DNA of 64,000 nt, from positions 1,116,001 to 1,180,000 of the forward strand of contig BRXU01000007.1 of NCBI GenBank assembly GCA_030267565.1, given 5' to 3'. How positions within the stretch are numbered: the stretch's first letter is position 1; each line of letters starts with the position of its first letter. A program made the translations under genes and the position numbers. This DNA comes from Pleodorina starrii (taxonomy: Eukaryota; Chlorophyta; Chlorophyceae; Chlamydomonadales; Volvocaceae). The notes under the pieces were generated by a model. The model did no database searches. It was not told where the DNA came from and saw only the letters and a list, made by a program, of their open reading frames with translations. Below, piece by piece: positions 9,958 through 21,932 of this stretch.

Positions 9958-11758
9958 TTTGTAAATCTATGCGGTAGTGGTAGAAGCAATGAAGTGGCAA
10001 TTGGCGCTTAAGTCGCAAGTTTCGGACGTGAATGCTCGAAATTGGTATTAAGTGTAGAAATGAACAGAAGGAAGAAGCATTGCAGTGAATATCAGGAAGG
10101 AAACGAAATCATATGCTCCCTGACCGAAAAGTCGTTGGCGCTGCAACAGACGCACGTCCCGTACGGCCTGACACCATCCGTACGTGCGTAACCTGTCCCT
10201 GGCACAGCTCCATGGGCCCTGCCTTGCCGAGTCGTTTCTTCCTCTGTGCCGGCTCGTGGCTGGGCAGCCCCTGGCGTTTCTTCTGTTGTGTGGGCTCTGT
10301 TGTGTCGGCTAGGGCCTTGTTAAGACACCCTGCTTCTCTGGCTCTGTATGAATCATGCGGCCTAGGAATCTGCAATCGTACTGCAGACTGGTAAAGGTGA
10401 CTCGAGCTTGTTGGGCAGGCCTGATCGGGCCTTTCTATCCTAGCCGGGCTTAGGGATCCTACCGTACTGGATTACGAGCGGCACTCAGCTCCCGCTCAGG
10501 CAGTGATCGCCGGAGTGACGGCACCCAGATCCCGTCTTCCGGAGGAAATTCCGCGGCGTTCCCACATCCTTGACCGAGGCGGGCTTTCCTGGTGTCGAGC
10601 GTACAATCCAGGCTTTCGACACGCTGTGTCAATTACGCAGTGTGTCGTGGCAGCCTGGTGGCAGTGAACGCTTGGTGCTGGTGGGCCGGCACAAAACCCT
10701 TCATAATGCTCGGGCGCAGACCCTCCTGCCGTAGAGCCTGCCGTACTTCGGTACAGCCTGCCGTATTTGGGTTCCATTCACCGACCCTGTCGAGGCTAGG
10801 GGTACCTGAAGTCCTGAACCCCGTGCGCCCCCATCGACCGCTCAAGGGCAGACAGGCCGGACCCGACGTGACCCCACGACATCGTATCAAGGGCGTGGGC
10901 CGTCTGTAGTCCCACTGAATATGAACAGAGCCACATCCGCTTTACATCCAACTGGAGCAAGTCGGACAAGAAGCAATGCCCCAACACGCCGAGCCTGCCG
11001 AGCGTCGGTAGCCCCTGCAGGCGGGCACATGTCCTTACGGAAGGCCTGTGGACGCAGGTTCATTGGAGGCTGCAAGCCCAGGCAGCCAACCGGGGTTCCT
11101 TAGGGTTACAAGGACGAGATGAGTGGACGTCGAGCAGGTTGCGGCGTTCATGCGGTGTTGGAGAGCAAACAGTCCATTCCGGCCCCCTCCTGCCTGCGCA
11201 CTGGCGGCGCGAGCGGTTGGCCTCATTGCTTCTGACGACGGACCCGCTAGGGAGGGCGGACAGGCGCGCCAGCCGAGCCAAGATGGCTGGGCTACTCCTC
11301 ACAACCAGCCGACGACAAAGGTCCAAGGGTTCCTACGGTCATGCGCCCGCCCGCATGTCCGCAATCAAACCGCCTAACTTGCCAGTGAGTCTTCCGCATT
11401 CGGGTGCCACCTCTCCCCACCAGCACACACGCCTGCCAACACGTTACCTGTAACTCCACACTGCGCCCTCACGCTGCCCCCAGGTTCATCACCGCACGCC
11501 CGCACGCTCGCGCGCATACACCCACACAGACCCCCTCATCGCCACAGACCCCCCTTCCTCCGCTCCTTCCGCCTCCTGCCTCCGCATCTAACCCCCATCG
11601 CGCCGCCCCAGCCGGCCCCTGGCCCCTCCCCTGTCCCCTCCCTGTCCGCGCAACCCTGCGCCCCAGAGCGCAAAACCGCCTCCTCCCTCTCCTCCCTCCC
11701 CCATTCTTCATGCACGAATCCTCCCTCGCCGCCTTCCCTGCCCAGACGCACCCCCCCA
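9958..11758. other. Intergenic, including 5' flank of copy C
   Basis: 9958-10895 is the duplicated upstream region of copy C with its ~320-bp insert. 10896-11758 is unique and downstream of the kelch gene; ~11465-11755 is C-rich and repetitive. No gene seen. Confidence 0.6.
11106..11110 (-). promoter_or_regulatory. Candidate poly(A) signal of kelch gene
   Basis: TTACA on plus, i.e. TGTAA on minus, the usual algal 3' signal, ~650 nt past the stop at 11759. It would imply a long but ordinary 3' UTR. Confidence 0.4.
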
Positions 11759-14700
11759 TCATGCCAGCGTGCGGTACGCCTTGGACTCGCTCCACAGGAA
11801 GGATCCGTCGTCGTAGATGGCCTTGACGCACAGGATGTACTCGGTGTTTGACTTGAGGCCCGTCACCCGGAAGCGGCTCTCCCGGCCCTGGTACACGTCC
11901 TTGACCACGCCCGTGCCCGTCGCGATCATCAGCTTGTACCGCTCGATGCGGTCCGAGTTCTTGGTGGGCGGCCGCCAGCTGAGCTCCAGGGAGGACACGC
12001 CGCAGACTGCGTTGCCGTACGCAAAGGGTTGTGGGTTGTGGGTTGTGGTGCCGTATGACGAAAAGTCGTGTGCAGGAGGGTTGGGGAATTTGGAAAGGAT
12101 GGGGTTTATTGGCAAGGGAAGGCGGGTGTTGCCAGAAAGATACGGCTTCGCCTCGCCTCGACCGGAGCGGAGCGGAGGCGAAACCTGCGCAGACTGGAAC
12201 CGGGCGATACCACAATCACCACTCGCACTCTACCGTGCCACGTCACCAGCACATCCTGCCCGCCTGCCTGCGTGCGTACCGGGAGCCCTCAGGCCCCAGT
12301 CCGGGACTGCGTAATCCGCTCCCACCCGACCGCACCCCGATGACCGCACCCCCGCAGCCATGCACGCACACGCACACACACGCACCTGCGTCGTCCGACA
12401 GCTCCAGCTTCTCGCTGAAGCCCATGTCCTTGCGCCGGTTGGCTCGCAGCCGCTCAATGTCCTCCGGAAGAGACCACTCCGTGATCTGCCGAGCGGCCGG
12501 GCGGGGCGGGGCGGGGCGGGGCGGCAACCGGGAACAGGCAGTGGCACGGTGGAGACCCTTCACAACTGTGTGCGTGTTTGGGGCATGCAAGGGCACGCGT
12601 GCGGTGCGCACATTTGCTCCAGACACACATTTGCTGAGTGCGGCCCCGACGCCCCGTCCCGTCCCGTCCCGCAAACCAGGCAGTTCGGTTCGCCTTGCTC
12701 TGGCTGTTCACCGCTCTTCGAATCGCTTGCTGTAACCCCTCTCTTATCCCCCCCGGGTACACTGTGTTAATAAACAATACAAACCTGGAACCAACCGCCC
12801 TCTCCCACCTGCAGCTCCCACAGCTTCTCGTGCATGCTGGGCTTGATGGTGAACTGGCGGTTGCCGAAGAAGGCGATGTAGGCGGCGCGCGGCTTGAGCC
12901 ACATGACGCCATTGGCCCAGGCGCCGTCGTCCAGCGTCTCCCAGCGGGGAGAGTACAGGTCCAGCGCGCGCGTGTCGCACATGCAGCGCCCGGTTCCGGA
13001 GCAGCCGCCGGCTACCAATAGGTACTTGCCTGGGCACGAGCACGGGAGGGCGGAAAGAGGCGCACGCGCGTGGGGGCAGACGTGGAGGCGCGTGCGCGTG
13101 GCGGATGTGGGATTACCGTATTGGGTCAGGCGATGGAGCCGGGGCCTGACTGCTTGCGGTGGAGGAACAGCTGCCGGAGAGGCCGGCCCGGGCCCAGAAG
13201 GCACTGCCGCGGAGTACCGGTGACAGCGAATGACGGACAGGCGAGAAATAGACCGCAGCGAGGCAACCGAGGCGACCGGAACGGCCGGAGCGAACGATGG
13301 GCGGGATGTGCCCATCCGCCTGGGAGCCTGGGCCTGTCTGCATGTCCGAATGCGGGCCTTCCGCAGTACGCGGCATCGGGGCTGTTGATGCAGCTGATCA
13401 GGGCAGCAACCTAAGACACACACACAACCACGTGTGGTTCAGGCCCACAACCACGTTCCAGTCCCAGCTAGCTGGCAATGCCCGCAACAGAACCCCTCTG
13501 GGGTCGTTTTCGTTCGCAAGATCCGCTGGCGGCGGCGGCCCTACCGATACGCGGATCGCCCGGCCACGCCCCAGCCGGCCCGGCCACAGCCCCTTGGACG
13601 GCCGGGCAGCTGCTCACCGGTAACGTGGGCCACTGCGCCCTCTCGGGGCTCCGGAGGCTGCCCCATCTGCGGTCAGCGGAGCAGAGCGGCAGGTGGGAGT
13701 GAGGTGAATGGGGGTTGGGCTCGCTGCGGCAGAGGTTGATGCAGTGGGCGTCAAGATCCTCCGAGGGGCCGTTCGGAGGGTACATCAGAGCCAGGGTAAG
13801 AGCCTAAGAGTAAGAGCCTAAGGGTAACAGCCTAAGGTTAAGAGCTGTCGACTGTACAGGAGGGACGGAAGCAACGCCATCGTAACAACAAGCCGCCGCG
13901 GTGAAGCCCGGCAGGCCGCCGCGGGGAACCACAAACGAAGGCCAACATGACGGGGTGCCGCACGCAACCTTCGCCATATTCCGTACTCCGCACGGATGTC
14001 GTACTCACGTGTACGGCCACTGGGCTCCAGGTAAGCTTCTCCAGGTCCAGGTAGTGCACGTCGTTGAGGCAGCGGCTGCCGTCGTTACCGCCGAAGATGT
14101 ACAACCGCCGGCCGTCGTCGGTACACGTGGCCGCAGCGCCTGAGTGGGGCAGCGGGGCGCTCACGTGTGCTTGGTCTCCGGTTCGTTTTCGTAATGTAAA
14201 AAGGTAGAGCTCGCGCCCGCGTGGCGAAGGTTCTCCCCCCCATGAGGGTGTCGGGCCGCCAAACCAGCATGGATGCATGGCAAATGGCTTCAGCTGGGCG
14301 GATTCAGCAGCGCGGAGGTACGGTCCCAGCGGTCTACTTACGGTCGCAGATCCGCAGAATGGGACGTCGGCTGCACGGTTGCGAAAACGGCTCCGCTCTG
14401 AGTACCGTATGTTGCGTTAAACGTGGGTGCAGCAAGCGCAGCCGCGACCGCCGGTCCCCGCACCGCCGGCCCCTCACCGCCCTGGTTCCCACCACCGGCC
14501 CTCTCAGCTCTCACCCGTGCGCGGCGCCGGCACGGTGCCAAACGTGCTGATGTGGCTCCACTGGCAGCTGTCCTGGTCGTACATCCACACGTCGTTGAGC
14601 AGCACACCGTCCGCGGAGGCGCCGCCAAACACGAACACGCGCTCCCGGATGCAGCAGCTCGAGTGGCCGGAGCGGGGCAGTGGCCGGTCGGCGCCCTGCG

Positions 14701-17700
14701 GAGACCAGACCAGGCCGGGCGGAGGCGGGAGGTGGCGGCGGGAGGTGGCGGCGGGAGCGGGAGACAAAAGCGCACGCAAGCAGCTTACCGCACACGCCAG
14801 TGGCGAGTGGGTCGTTGTTGGCAGCGAACCCAGATGGGGGGTTCGGTGCGGTATGCAGCGAATGAACCGCAGCGAATGAACCGGTGCCAAGAGGTGGAGG
14901 ACCCAAGATATGGACTGTATGAGGCTCGTATCAGCGCAGTAATGTGAACCCAAATGGGAGGGGAAGGAGTCGCACCACGACAGCGAGAGTGGAGTGGAGT
15001 CAAGAGCCACGACCGGGACATACGCATGCGGTCTGCTAAGAGGGTGCTGCCGCTGCGACGCCCACACGTGCCCCACCGCCTCCCGCACCACCAACCACAC
15101 ATAAACACATACACACTTTCCACTTGCTTGCTTGCTGGTGCACTCGGACTGTGCTGGCGACTATTTCGCGTTTGAGCCGCCTTTGCTCCCTCCCCATATT
15201 CCCTGCTCTGGCCTTTTTTCACGCTTTTATTCGGTACTGCATACGGAGCTATCATTGGAGCCGGTCCTGACGTGAGGTTCCTTGCTCGCAGGTGGGTCTT
15301 ACAACCGCCGTCCTGTTTACTTGCACCCACGCACAGCCTTGTGGCGTGAGTGAGCGTGCTCTCTGGCCAAGGGCAGCCAATCCGGATCCGGATCAGCGAA
15401 TCCGCCCTCGACAGCAGAACTGCAACTCACACACACACACACATACAAACACGCACACACGCACGTGCAACCCCCCTGCCCCCCGCGCACCTTGATCTGC
15501 GGCGTCATCCACTTCATGGTGTCCGCGTTGAGCAGCGCCACGTCCGCCGCCGCCACCCCCTCGCCGCGCACGCCGCCAAACACCAGCAGCTTGGTGCGCC
15601 CCACCACCACCGCCGAGTGGTTGCAGCTGGCCGCCAGCGTGCGGGCGGAGCTGGGTCGCTCCCACACGCCGCTCTCCACATTGAGGACCGCCACCTCGCG
15701 ACCCACAGACTCGGACATGGAACCGCCCACCTTGCTGGCACCGCCGTACAGGACGAGCTGCTTGCCGACTGCGGGAGGTACGGCACGACGCGGCACGGCG
15801 GTAACGGTGGCGAATACGGTCTTTGCAGCCAACCATTGCGGCACAGGCCACTTTGTACGCCAAGCCCAGCCCAGCCCAGGGCAGCAGGCCGTCACGTCCC
15901 CCCCCCCGCTGCTCCGCTGGCTTGGTACCCTACAATCCCCCGCACTGCTCCGAAGCCCTCCTGCCTGCGCACGCATCCCTCCCTTTCCCGTTCCATCGCT
16001 GCGGTTTCATAGTCCTGAACTCCTCCTCAGGGTTTCACGGGGGTTACTCACGTGCCAAGGCGGCGATGGAGCCCATCTCGCGGTCCAGTGGGATGTCGCC
16101 CTTGAGGCGGGCGTACGACACCTGGCGGCGGCGCGGCGCGGCGCGGCACGGCGCGGCGCGACGGCGGGTGCAGTCGCAACGACGGGCAGGGGCGGGCAGT
16201 CAGTGGTGGTGCTGGTGAAGGGGAGGGAGTCCTAGGTCCTAGGTCCTGTGCGTGCGCGTTTGCTTGTGCAGGCAAGCCCAGGCTGGTGGGCTTGCCTGCA
16301 TGCCACCCACCGGATCGGTATACCGGTGCGGCGGCTCGGCGAAGGGCGGGAGCTGGGGGGAGCGCGCAAGGGCTCTTTCTCTCACCCGCCACAAGGGGTC
16401 GCTCTCCATGTGTTGGTGAGGAGATGGGGCCGAAGTGAAGGGGCAATGAGCGCTCTGACCCTCGCCACCATTTCCAAGGGAGCAAGACCGTAGCCACGCT
16501 GCCCCTCGCTCGCCCACCCACCCACCCACCTACCTGCACCAGCCAGGGCTCGTCGAAGAGGATTCGCAAATCGGTCGCGCCGCCCGACTTGAGCGTCAGC
16601 TCCTCGATCGTAGCACTGCGGGGGCGGGCGGGCGTCCTCGACAGTTCAGTCCTCGGCAGTCCTCACGTTCCGTGGCGAGAGGGTGTACAAGAAAAGCGAG
16701 CGGAGCTAAGTGTTGGACTAGCCCCAACAGTGCGGACCGAGCAATGGAGTTGGGTTGTAGGCCACCAAGCCAACGGGACGCGAGGCGCACGGTAGGGCGG
16801 GGCTGCGGGGGTTGGCGCAGCAGCCGCGGGGCAACGCGACAGGACACGCTATGGATTCATGGCACTGCGCCAAGGATAGCCGGCCACCGCGGGAGCTCAC
16901 GGATGGGTCGCTTCCGCGGGTCCCTTGCGTTTCCACTGTCTGCTTTCAGGTCAGGGCCGCCCAGCGCCGCCAGCCCGCTCCACCAGGGAAGCGCGGACCC
17001 CGCGGGTCCATCCTCCCTCATCCTCACCCTCACCCTCCCGCAGCTGTCAAGCCTCCCTTGCATCCTTAATCCGCATCCTCGGCGCCTTGGGCTCTCGCCC
17101 CCGCCGCCCGCCCGCCCTCCCGCCGTCCCCTCGCCCGCCCCAGCCAATCCCAGGCGGGCCGCCACACGCACTTTGCCCTCTCGAGCTGTCCGTCCCGCTC
17201 CTCCAGCTGCTTCTTCAGGCTGCGCAGCTCCTCCGTCTGCTTCTCGATGAGGTCGTGCTGCCGCCGCACCGCCTCCTCCAGGTTCTCCTTGTCCTGCAGC
17301 ATCTGGGCCGCCTCGTCCAGCTTGACGGCCTGTAAGAGTGGAGGGAAAAGGGGCGAGAGTTGTAGCGGAAGGGCAAAGGGAGGTCGGGTCGGGCGGTTTG
17401 GGCAGGTTGCTGGGCGGTTGTTCAGCGGTTGCCCAACGACGAGTGACGCTGCTTATCGTGTGGTAAAGGGAGCACGACTCTTTGGAGGGCTACCGGTATA
17501 CGGTACACGTTTACGCCGAGGAACGACCCCAGCCCCCATGGGTCCGCGTCCCCACGGCCTCCTTAACCTTCGCCCCTACCCCCTGCCCCTGCCCTGCCCC
17601 TTGCTCTGTTACCCCCCGCCCCCCGCCCTCGCCTGCTGCGCGTTGGCCTCCTTGAGCACCCGGATCTCGTCCAGGTAGCGGGCAATGTCCGCCTCCAGCT

Positions 17701-18950
17701 TCTCAACGTGGCTCTGCGGGTGCGGGTGCGGGTGCGGGTGCGTGAGAATCGCAGGCAGTGGGACAAATGGGACAGAGATGGGGCAGAGATCGGCGGGAGT
17801 TTTGACAAAGGGGAGAGCAGAAGGTGCGAGGGAGGCCGCCTGTAGGCGGGTTGGCCTGGCGGCATTAAAGAGAGCGCGAAAGCGGCGCCTTGGTCGGCCC
17901 ACGGCTGCCCACGAGGGCGCGTTGCAGGCAAGCGCAGCGGCGGCTTGCTTTGGCAAGGACCCCTTGGGCCCTGGATCCAGTTTCCATTTCCGCGGCGCTT
18001 GAGGTGGCCTCTAGTCTGCCTCAGGAAGAACGTCCCGGGCCGTCCCGGGGCGTCCCGGGAGCCCAAGCCCAGTCCCAGCGCCCTTCGAGCTGCAGCTTGG
18101 CAGAGGCTCAGTATCGGGCGTCGTTAAGCGACCCACGGGACAGCTCCGGGATGGGTGCGGGCCCAGCACGCCCAGCGGTGGGGGAGCTGCGCTGAAAGTG
18201 CCGGTCTGGCTGTCAGATCCGGCCGCCAGAACCCGCTTCCACTGTACTCCATCGTCCCCCCGTCGTCCCCGCCAGAGTCCACATCCACCTGCAACCCCTT
18301 GAGTTTGTTCTCCTCCGCCCGGATTTGCTCCTGACGGTGCTCAAGGATGTCCGCCTGGAGTAGCACGGTGAGGGCCGAGAGTCAGAAAGAGGCTGGGAGA
18401 CGGACACAGGTGTGGGCCGGTGATGCTGGTGCTGTGCAGAACCTGGGCACGCCTTGAATGCCCAGCGCACTGTCTGTTAGCAGCTAGTTACGATTGCCAA
18501 GTAAGGGGGGGGCATTGGGTACCCCGTGGAGAGAGGCAGCGTCCCGGAGAGAGGCAGCGTCCCGGCGGGTCACTCCATCAAAAGGAGCAGCTCCTCACAT
18601 AATCAACCATGCGCGCTAAGGGGCACGTACATAGTCATCTGCCGCATTCGTAAGACGTGACTTGAAGCCGTCGATTTCAGCACGCAGACGGTCATTTTCC
18701 GCCTTCAGCTGTCGGAACTTGTCGAGCACGAAGGTGTGCTCCAGCTGCAAGTCATTCTTCGCCTGCTCTAGCTGCCTAATCTCCTCCTGGTACTTCGCCC
18801 TAGCCAGAGGAGAGGGAAAGGTGGCCGTGGACATGCGCACATGCGCAGACGCGAGGCACACAGGTGCTCCACATGCAGCTTGCACTTTGTAACTTACTCT
18901 ACAGGGTCGATCTGTTTCTTCTCATCCTTCTTTCCAGGCTTGGGCGGCAT
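11759..18950 (-). CDS. Coiled-coil, kelch-repeat and FN3 protein
   Basis: Fourteen exons on minus: 18950-18898, 18799-18631, 18354-18289, 17713-17633, 17329-17172, 16615-16534, 16121-16052, 15768-15491, 14695-14515, 14139-14009, 13666-13618, 13029-12809, 12485-12386, 12006-11759; 1887 nt, 628 aa. A basic start (MPPKPGKKDEKKQ) is followed by a long coiled coil (~18-190), kelch blades (~205-515: LVLYGGASK, LLVFGGVRG, RVFVFGGASADG, RLYIFGGNDGSRCLNDV, YLLVAGGCSG), a linker, and a C-terminal fibronectin III domain (~545-628: LELSWRPP, VTGLKSNTEYILCVKA). The layout resembles cytoskeletal or ciliary scaffolds, but I do not recognise a named orthologue. Intron 4 appears to use a GC donor (CAG|GCGAGG). 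It diverges from the ABHD14-like gene 350 bp away. Confidence 0.82.
12501..12524 (+). repeat. (GGGGC)n tract in kelch-gene intron
   Basis: Four consecutive GGGGC-type units in the intron between exons 12 and 13. The plus strand could form a G-quadruplex; the transcript carries the C-rich strand. Confidence 0.6.
13794..13849. repeat. 14-bp tandem repeat, 4 units, intronic
   Basis: Units resemble GGGTAAGAGCCTAA with 1-2 changes and a decayed fourth unit. It lies in the intron between exons 10 and 11 of the kelch gene. Confidence 0.75.
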
Positions 18951-19300
18951 TGTGCTCGATTTACCGTCCTGGCTCCCAGATGCACAAAAGTGATTTCACC
19001 CGTGACTATGGGTTAAATCATGGCTACATGCAAAACTGGAGCTCGTCACGATGTGATCACGGTCTGGTGGGCCATGTGAAAATTTCTAATTCTTGGTCAC
19101 GTTCGAAGCAGAGCCTTCACAGTATTCTTTTCACAATATTCTAATATGGCGTATGTGACCGGTAGAAACATCAAAACTTGGCTGGATAGGGTTACGGTCT
19201 CGTCTGCACGATAGAATTTGCCGTGCAGTTGAAAGTCCCAGCGCTTACTGAGACTAGTATGACAACAGCCACAAGCAAATGCAGTCCACGCATGTAAAAG
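18951..19300. promoter_or_regulatory. Shared divergent promoter region
   Basis: 350 bp between the start codons of the minus-strand kelch gene and the plus-strand ABHD14-like gene. Both 5' UTRs and core promoters must lie here if neither has an upstream non-coding exon. It is less GC-rich than its surroundings. I see no clear TATA box or named motif. Confidence 0.5.
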
Positions 19301-21932
19301 ATGGCGTCATCCCTCTTACTTTTGCTCGCAATAGCGGGCTGCCTGCAACTGTCTTTTGCCGCTGAACCGCGTAAGGTCGTTCTGAAGGAGGGCACCATTC
19401 CGTTTTTCGATATTCAGATCGCGTACAAGCTTTACGATGTAGAGAATCCAGGCCCTGACGAAGGTTCGTTGTGCGGAGCCTCTGCTGCCGCGGACGAACT
19501 TTGCCAAAGCGTGTCACGACGCCTTACCGGCTCAGAAGGCTGAAAGCTTATGACGTCTTGCAGAGGCACGGCTCAACCCAACGGCAATCTTTCTCCATGG
19601 GGCGAAATATTCTTCCGACTTCTGGCTGAAGCTGGGCACCCTCAAGCTGGTGGCCGAGTCGGGGGTGCGCGCGCTGGCCATTGACCTTCCTGGTGCGGAA
19701 TTACCGCGCACGTGGGATTGTGGAGAGGGGTTCTGAAGGGGGAAGGATTGGATGCACATGCTGTGCTGTTGCCTCACGTGCGACGCGGGGTTGGGGCGGA
19801 GTAAGGTCTGACGACGCACGGACGACGGCCTCGTGGCAGCAGTGCTGCGCCTTGCCCCATACGGGGCCATGATACCCCGCATCAGCCTTCCGCCAACCAG
19901 CTTCAACTTGGCGACCCTCTGGGTCCATCATAAAACAACAATACAAGCAACCTGCTTGCGTGCAATACTACAGACGCCACACGTATGCACGTTTGGTATC
20001 CGCCGGGTCACCGACCACTTCATTGCTCCCCTAAGACTTCGCCTGGTTGACTTTCGTGGTCCGGTGCGCCAGGCTTCGGCAACACGCCGCCCCTGCCGTA
20101 CAGCGACAACAACATGCGGTCGGAGCTGATCAAGACCGTCATCGAGGCCACCTGGCCGCGACTCAACTCCTCCGTCATCCTCATCTCGCCGTCCATGAGC
20201 GGGTGCGCGCAGCCGTCTGCCGCCGCTCGAGGCATTTAGCGGCCCTGAGACTGCGGCAACGGCGTCGCTTGGTGTCCCTTCCCGTCTGGCGTTGCATGAT
20301 GCACGCGTACTGTCGACCCCATCGCCCTTATATGCACCCCCGCTTCCGGCATCTGCGCTGCGGCCCCGCCATGCCTCTGCCTCGGGCTTGCTCACCCGCA
20401 ACGCAACGCAATGCCATGCAACGCAACGCAGGCGTTACTCGCTTCCCTTCCTGGACCGCCACGGCGTCATGATCACGTCATTCGTGGCGGTGGCGCCCAT
20501 CGGCGTGCGCGACTGGGGAGGCCCCTGGGAGGACACCCACAGGAAGGTGCGTGCCGACTGTCCGGCCCCGGAGGGTTGTGGAAGCTGCGGGCCGGCTGTG
20601 GGCTTTTGGGGGGCCAGCGGCCGCGGCTCACGCCTGGCAGCGCCGCCGTCGCCCCAGCCGCGGCTTACGCCTCGTGTCCTGGGAAGCCCACCCGCTGTGC
20701 CCAGGACCACGACCCGGCGGGGCTCCGGTATTCGTTAGGGTCCTGGTAAGGCGGTAACGTATCGCAGCCCTGCGGGGCTCCTGTCCGGTGGAGTGTCTGG
20801 TCGTCATCCCTGAACGAATCAAGTGACGACGCATCGATTATCCCTCGACCAGCAAGTGATGGCCTGCTGGCACATCGAATGAATGCATCCCTCGATGGAT
20901 CCATCCGGTGACGGTGCCCACCCGGTGTGTGTGTTCCCCGCTTTCTCCTGCCATGTCCCGCGCGAGCTTGCAGGTGTGCGCCCTGGCGGTGTACGGCTCC
21001 AAGGACCCGCTGGCGCCCGATGCGGAGCGGCTGCTGCGGCTGTTCCAGTTCGCCTGGAAGGTGGGGTGACAGTGATGATGGGGGGAGGCATCCAGACCTT
21101 GAGAGACGCGCGCGCGTGATGCTATGGCCGGGCGCACGGAATGAGGAGCAGGCCGCGGGGCGGATAGCGCATCCGCCATGGGAATTCAATTGGTTGAGAG
21201 CTGTGCCGGGTTTGAATTTTGGGTTTTGGGCTGCGCGTGCTGGCTGTGAAACCGGACAAGTCCTGTACGACCAGCTGCCGTAACGCCGTGCGCTTTTTGT
21301 GCCACAGGTGGTTATCCCGGGGGCTGGCCACCGCAGCTACGAGGACAAGCCGGAGGTCTTCCATAAGGTGCGGTATAATGTATCAGGCACAGGCGTGTGA
21401 TTGGACGATCAAGGACGTGGGGGCCACTCTGCCAGCATCGAGGAGGGCCAGGCAACATCATGCATGCGGAGCCTTTGTTGTCTGCTTGGACGCCAAGCGG
21501 GAAAGCGTCGTTGTCCTGAGTTCAGCCAAAGCGATTTTGCAAATCCTCTCCGCCGCATTTATCCTCGGCTCAATATCATGCGAGAGGGGTTCAGGAACGC
21601 GGCCGAACCGCAAGGCGAAGCAGGTACCAGCCGAAGATGGAGGTTGTGGCCGCGTCGTCCAGGCCCCTAGCTGGGACGCGGTGCGGCACGCGGACACGAC
21701 ACTACACACCAGGCTTGCGTCCGGTGCGGGGCTTTTCCCCAGCGAATGCCCGCCTTCGGTGCTGCTTGACGGCGCGGTGACGGTGCTATGTGCTGTCACC
21801 GGGTCGCAGGTGCTGCTAACGTTCCTGCGCAAGTGCCGGCGTGTCGACGGAGGCGGCCACGAGGTCATGCCGGAGGGCGGGGTAGAGCTGGTCAAGACGC
21901 TGCGCGACGCGGAGACGGCGGCTGCGCACTGA
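19301..21932 (+). CDS. ABHD14: ABHD14-like alpha/beta hydrolase, secretory
   Basis: Seven exons: 19301-19463, 19564-19692, 20073-20202, 20432-20546, 20974-21060, 21308-21367, 21810-21932; 807 nt, 268 aa. An N-terminal hydrophobic leader (MASSLLLLLAIAGCLQL...SFA) predicts entry into the secretory pathway or a membrane anchor. The fold markers are in order: IFLHGAKYSSDFW (oxyanion loop), LAIDLPGFGNT, ILISPSMSGRYSLPF (nucleophile Ser in SPSMSG, as in ABHD14 rather than GxSxG), VAVAPIG, VYGSKDPL (catalytic Asp) and PGAGHRSYEDKP (catalytic His). Substrate is unknown; some ABHD14-family members are hydrolases or deacetylases. The complete triad suggests an active enzyme. The start is the only ATG in frame before the leader. 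Confidence 0.88.

Larger units (their letters stand above)
7324..10895. repeat. Segmental duplication, right copy
   Basis: Direct repeat of 1-3245, carrying MATH-BTB copy C. It is longer mainly because ~320 bp at ~10317-10655 is absent from the left copy: both share GTGTCGGCTAGGGCC before and GGTGGCAGTGAA after. Past ~10895 the two flanks stop matching. Confidence 0.9.
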
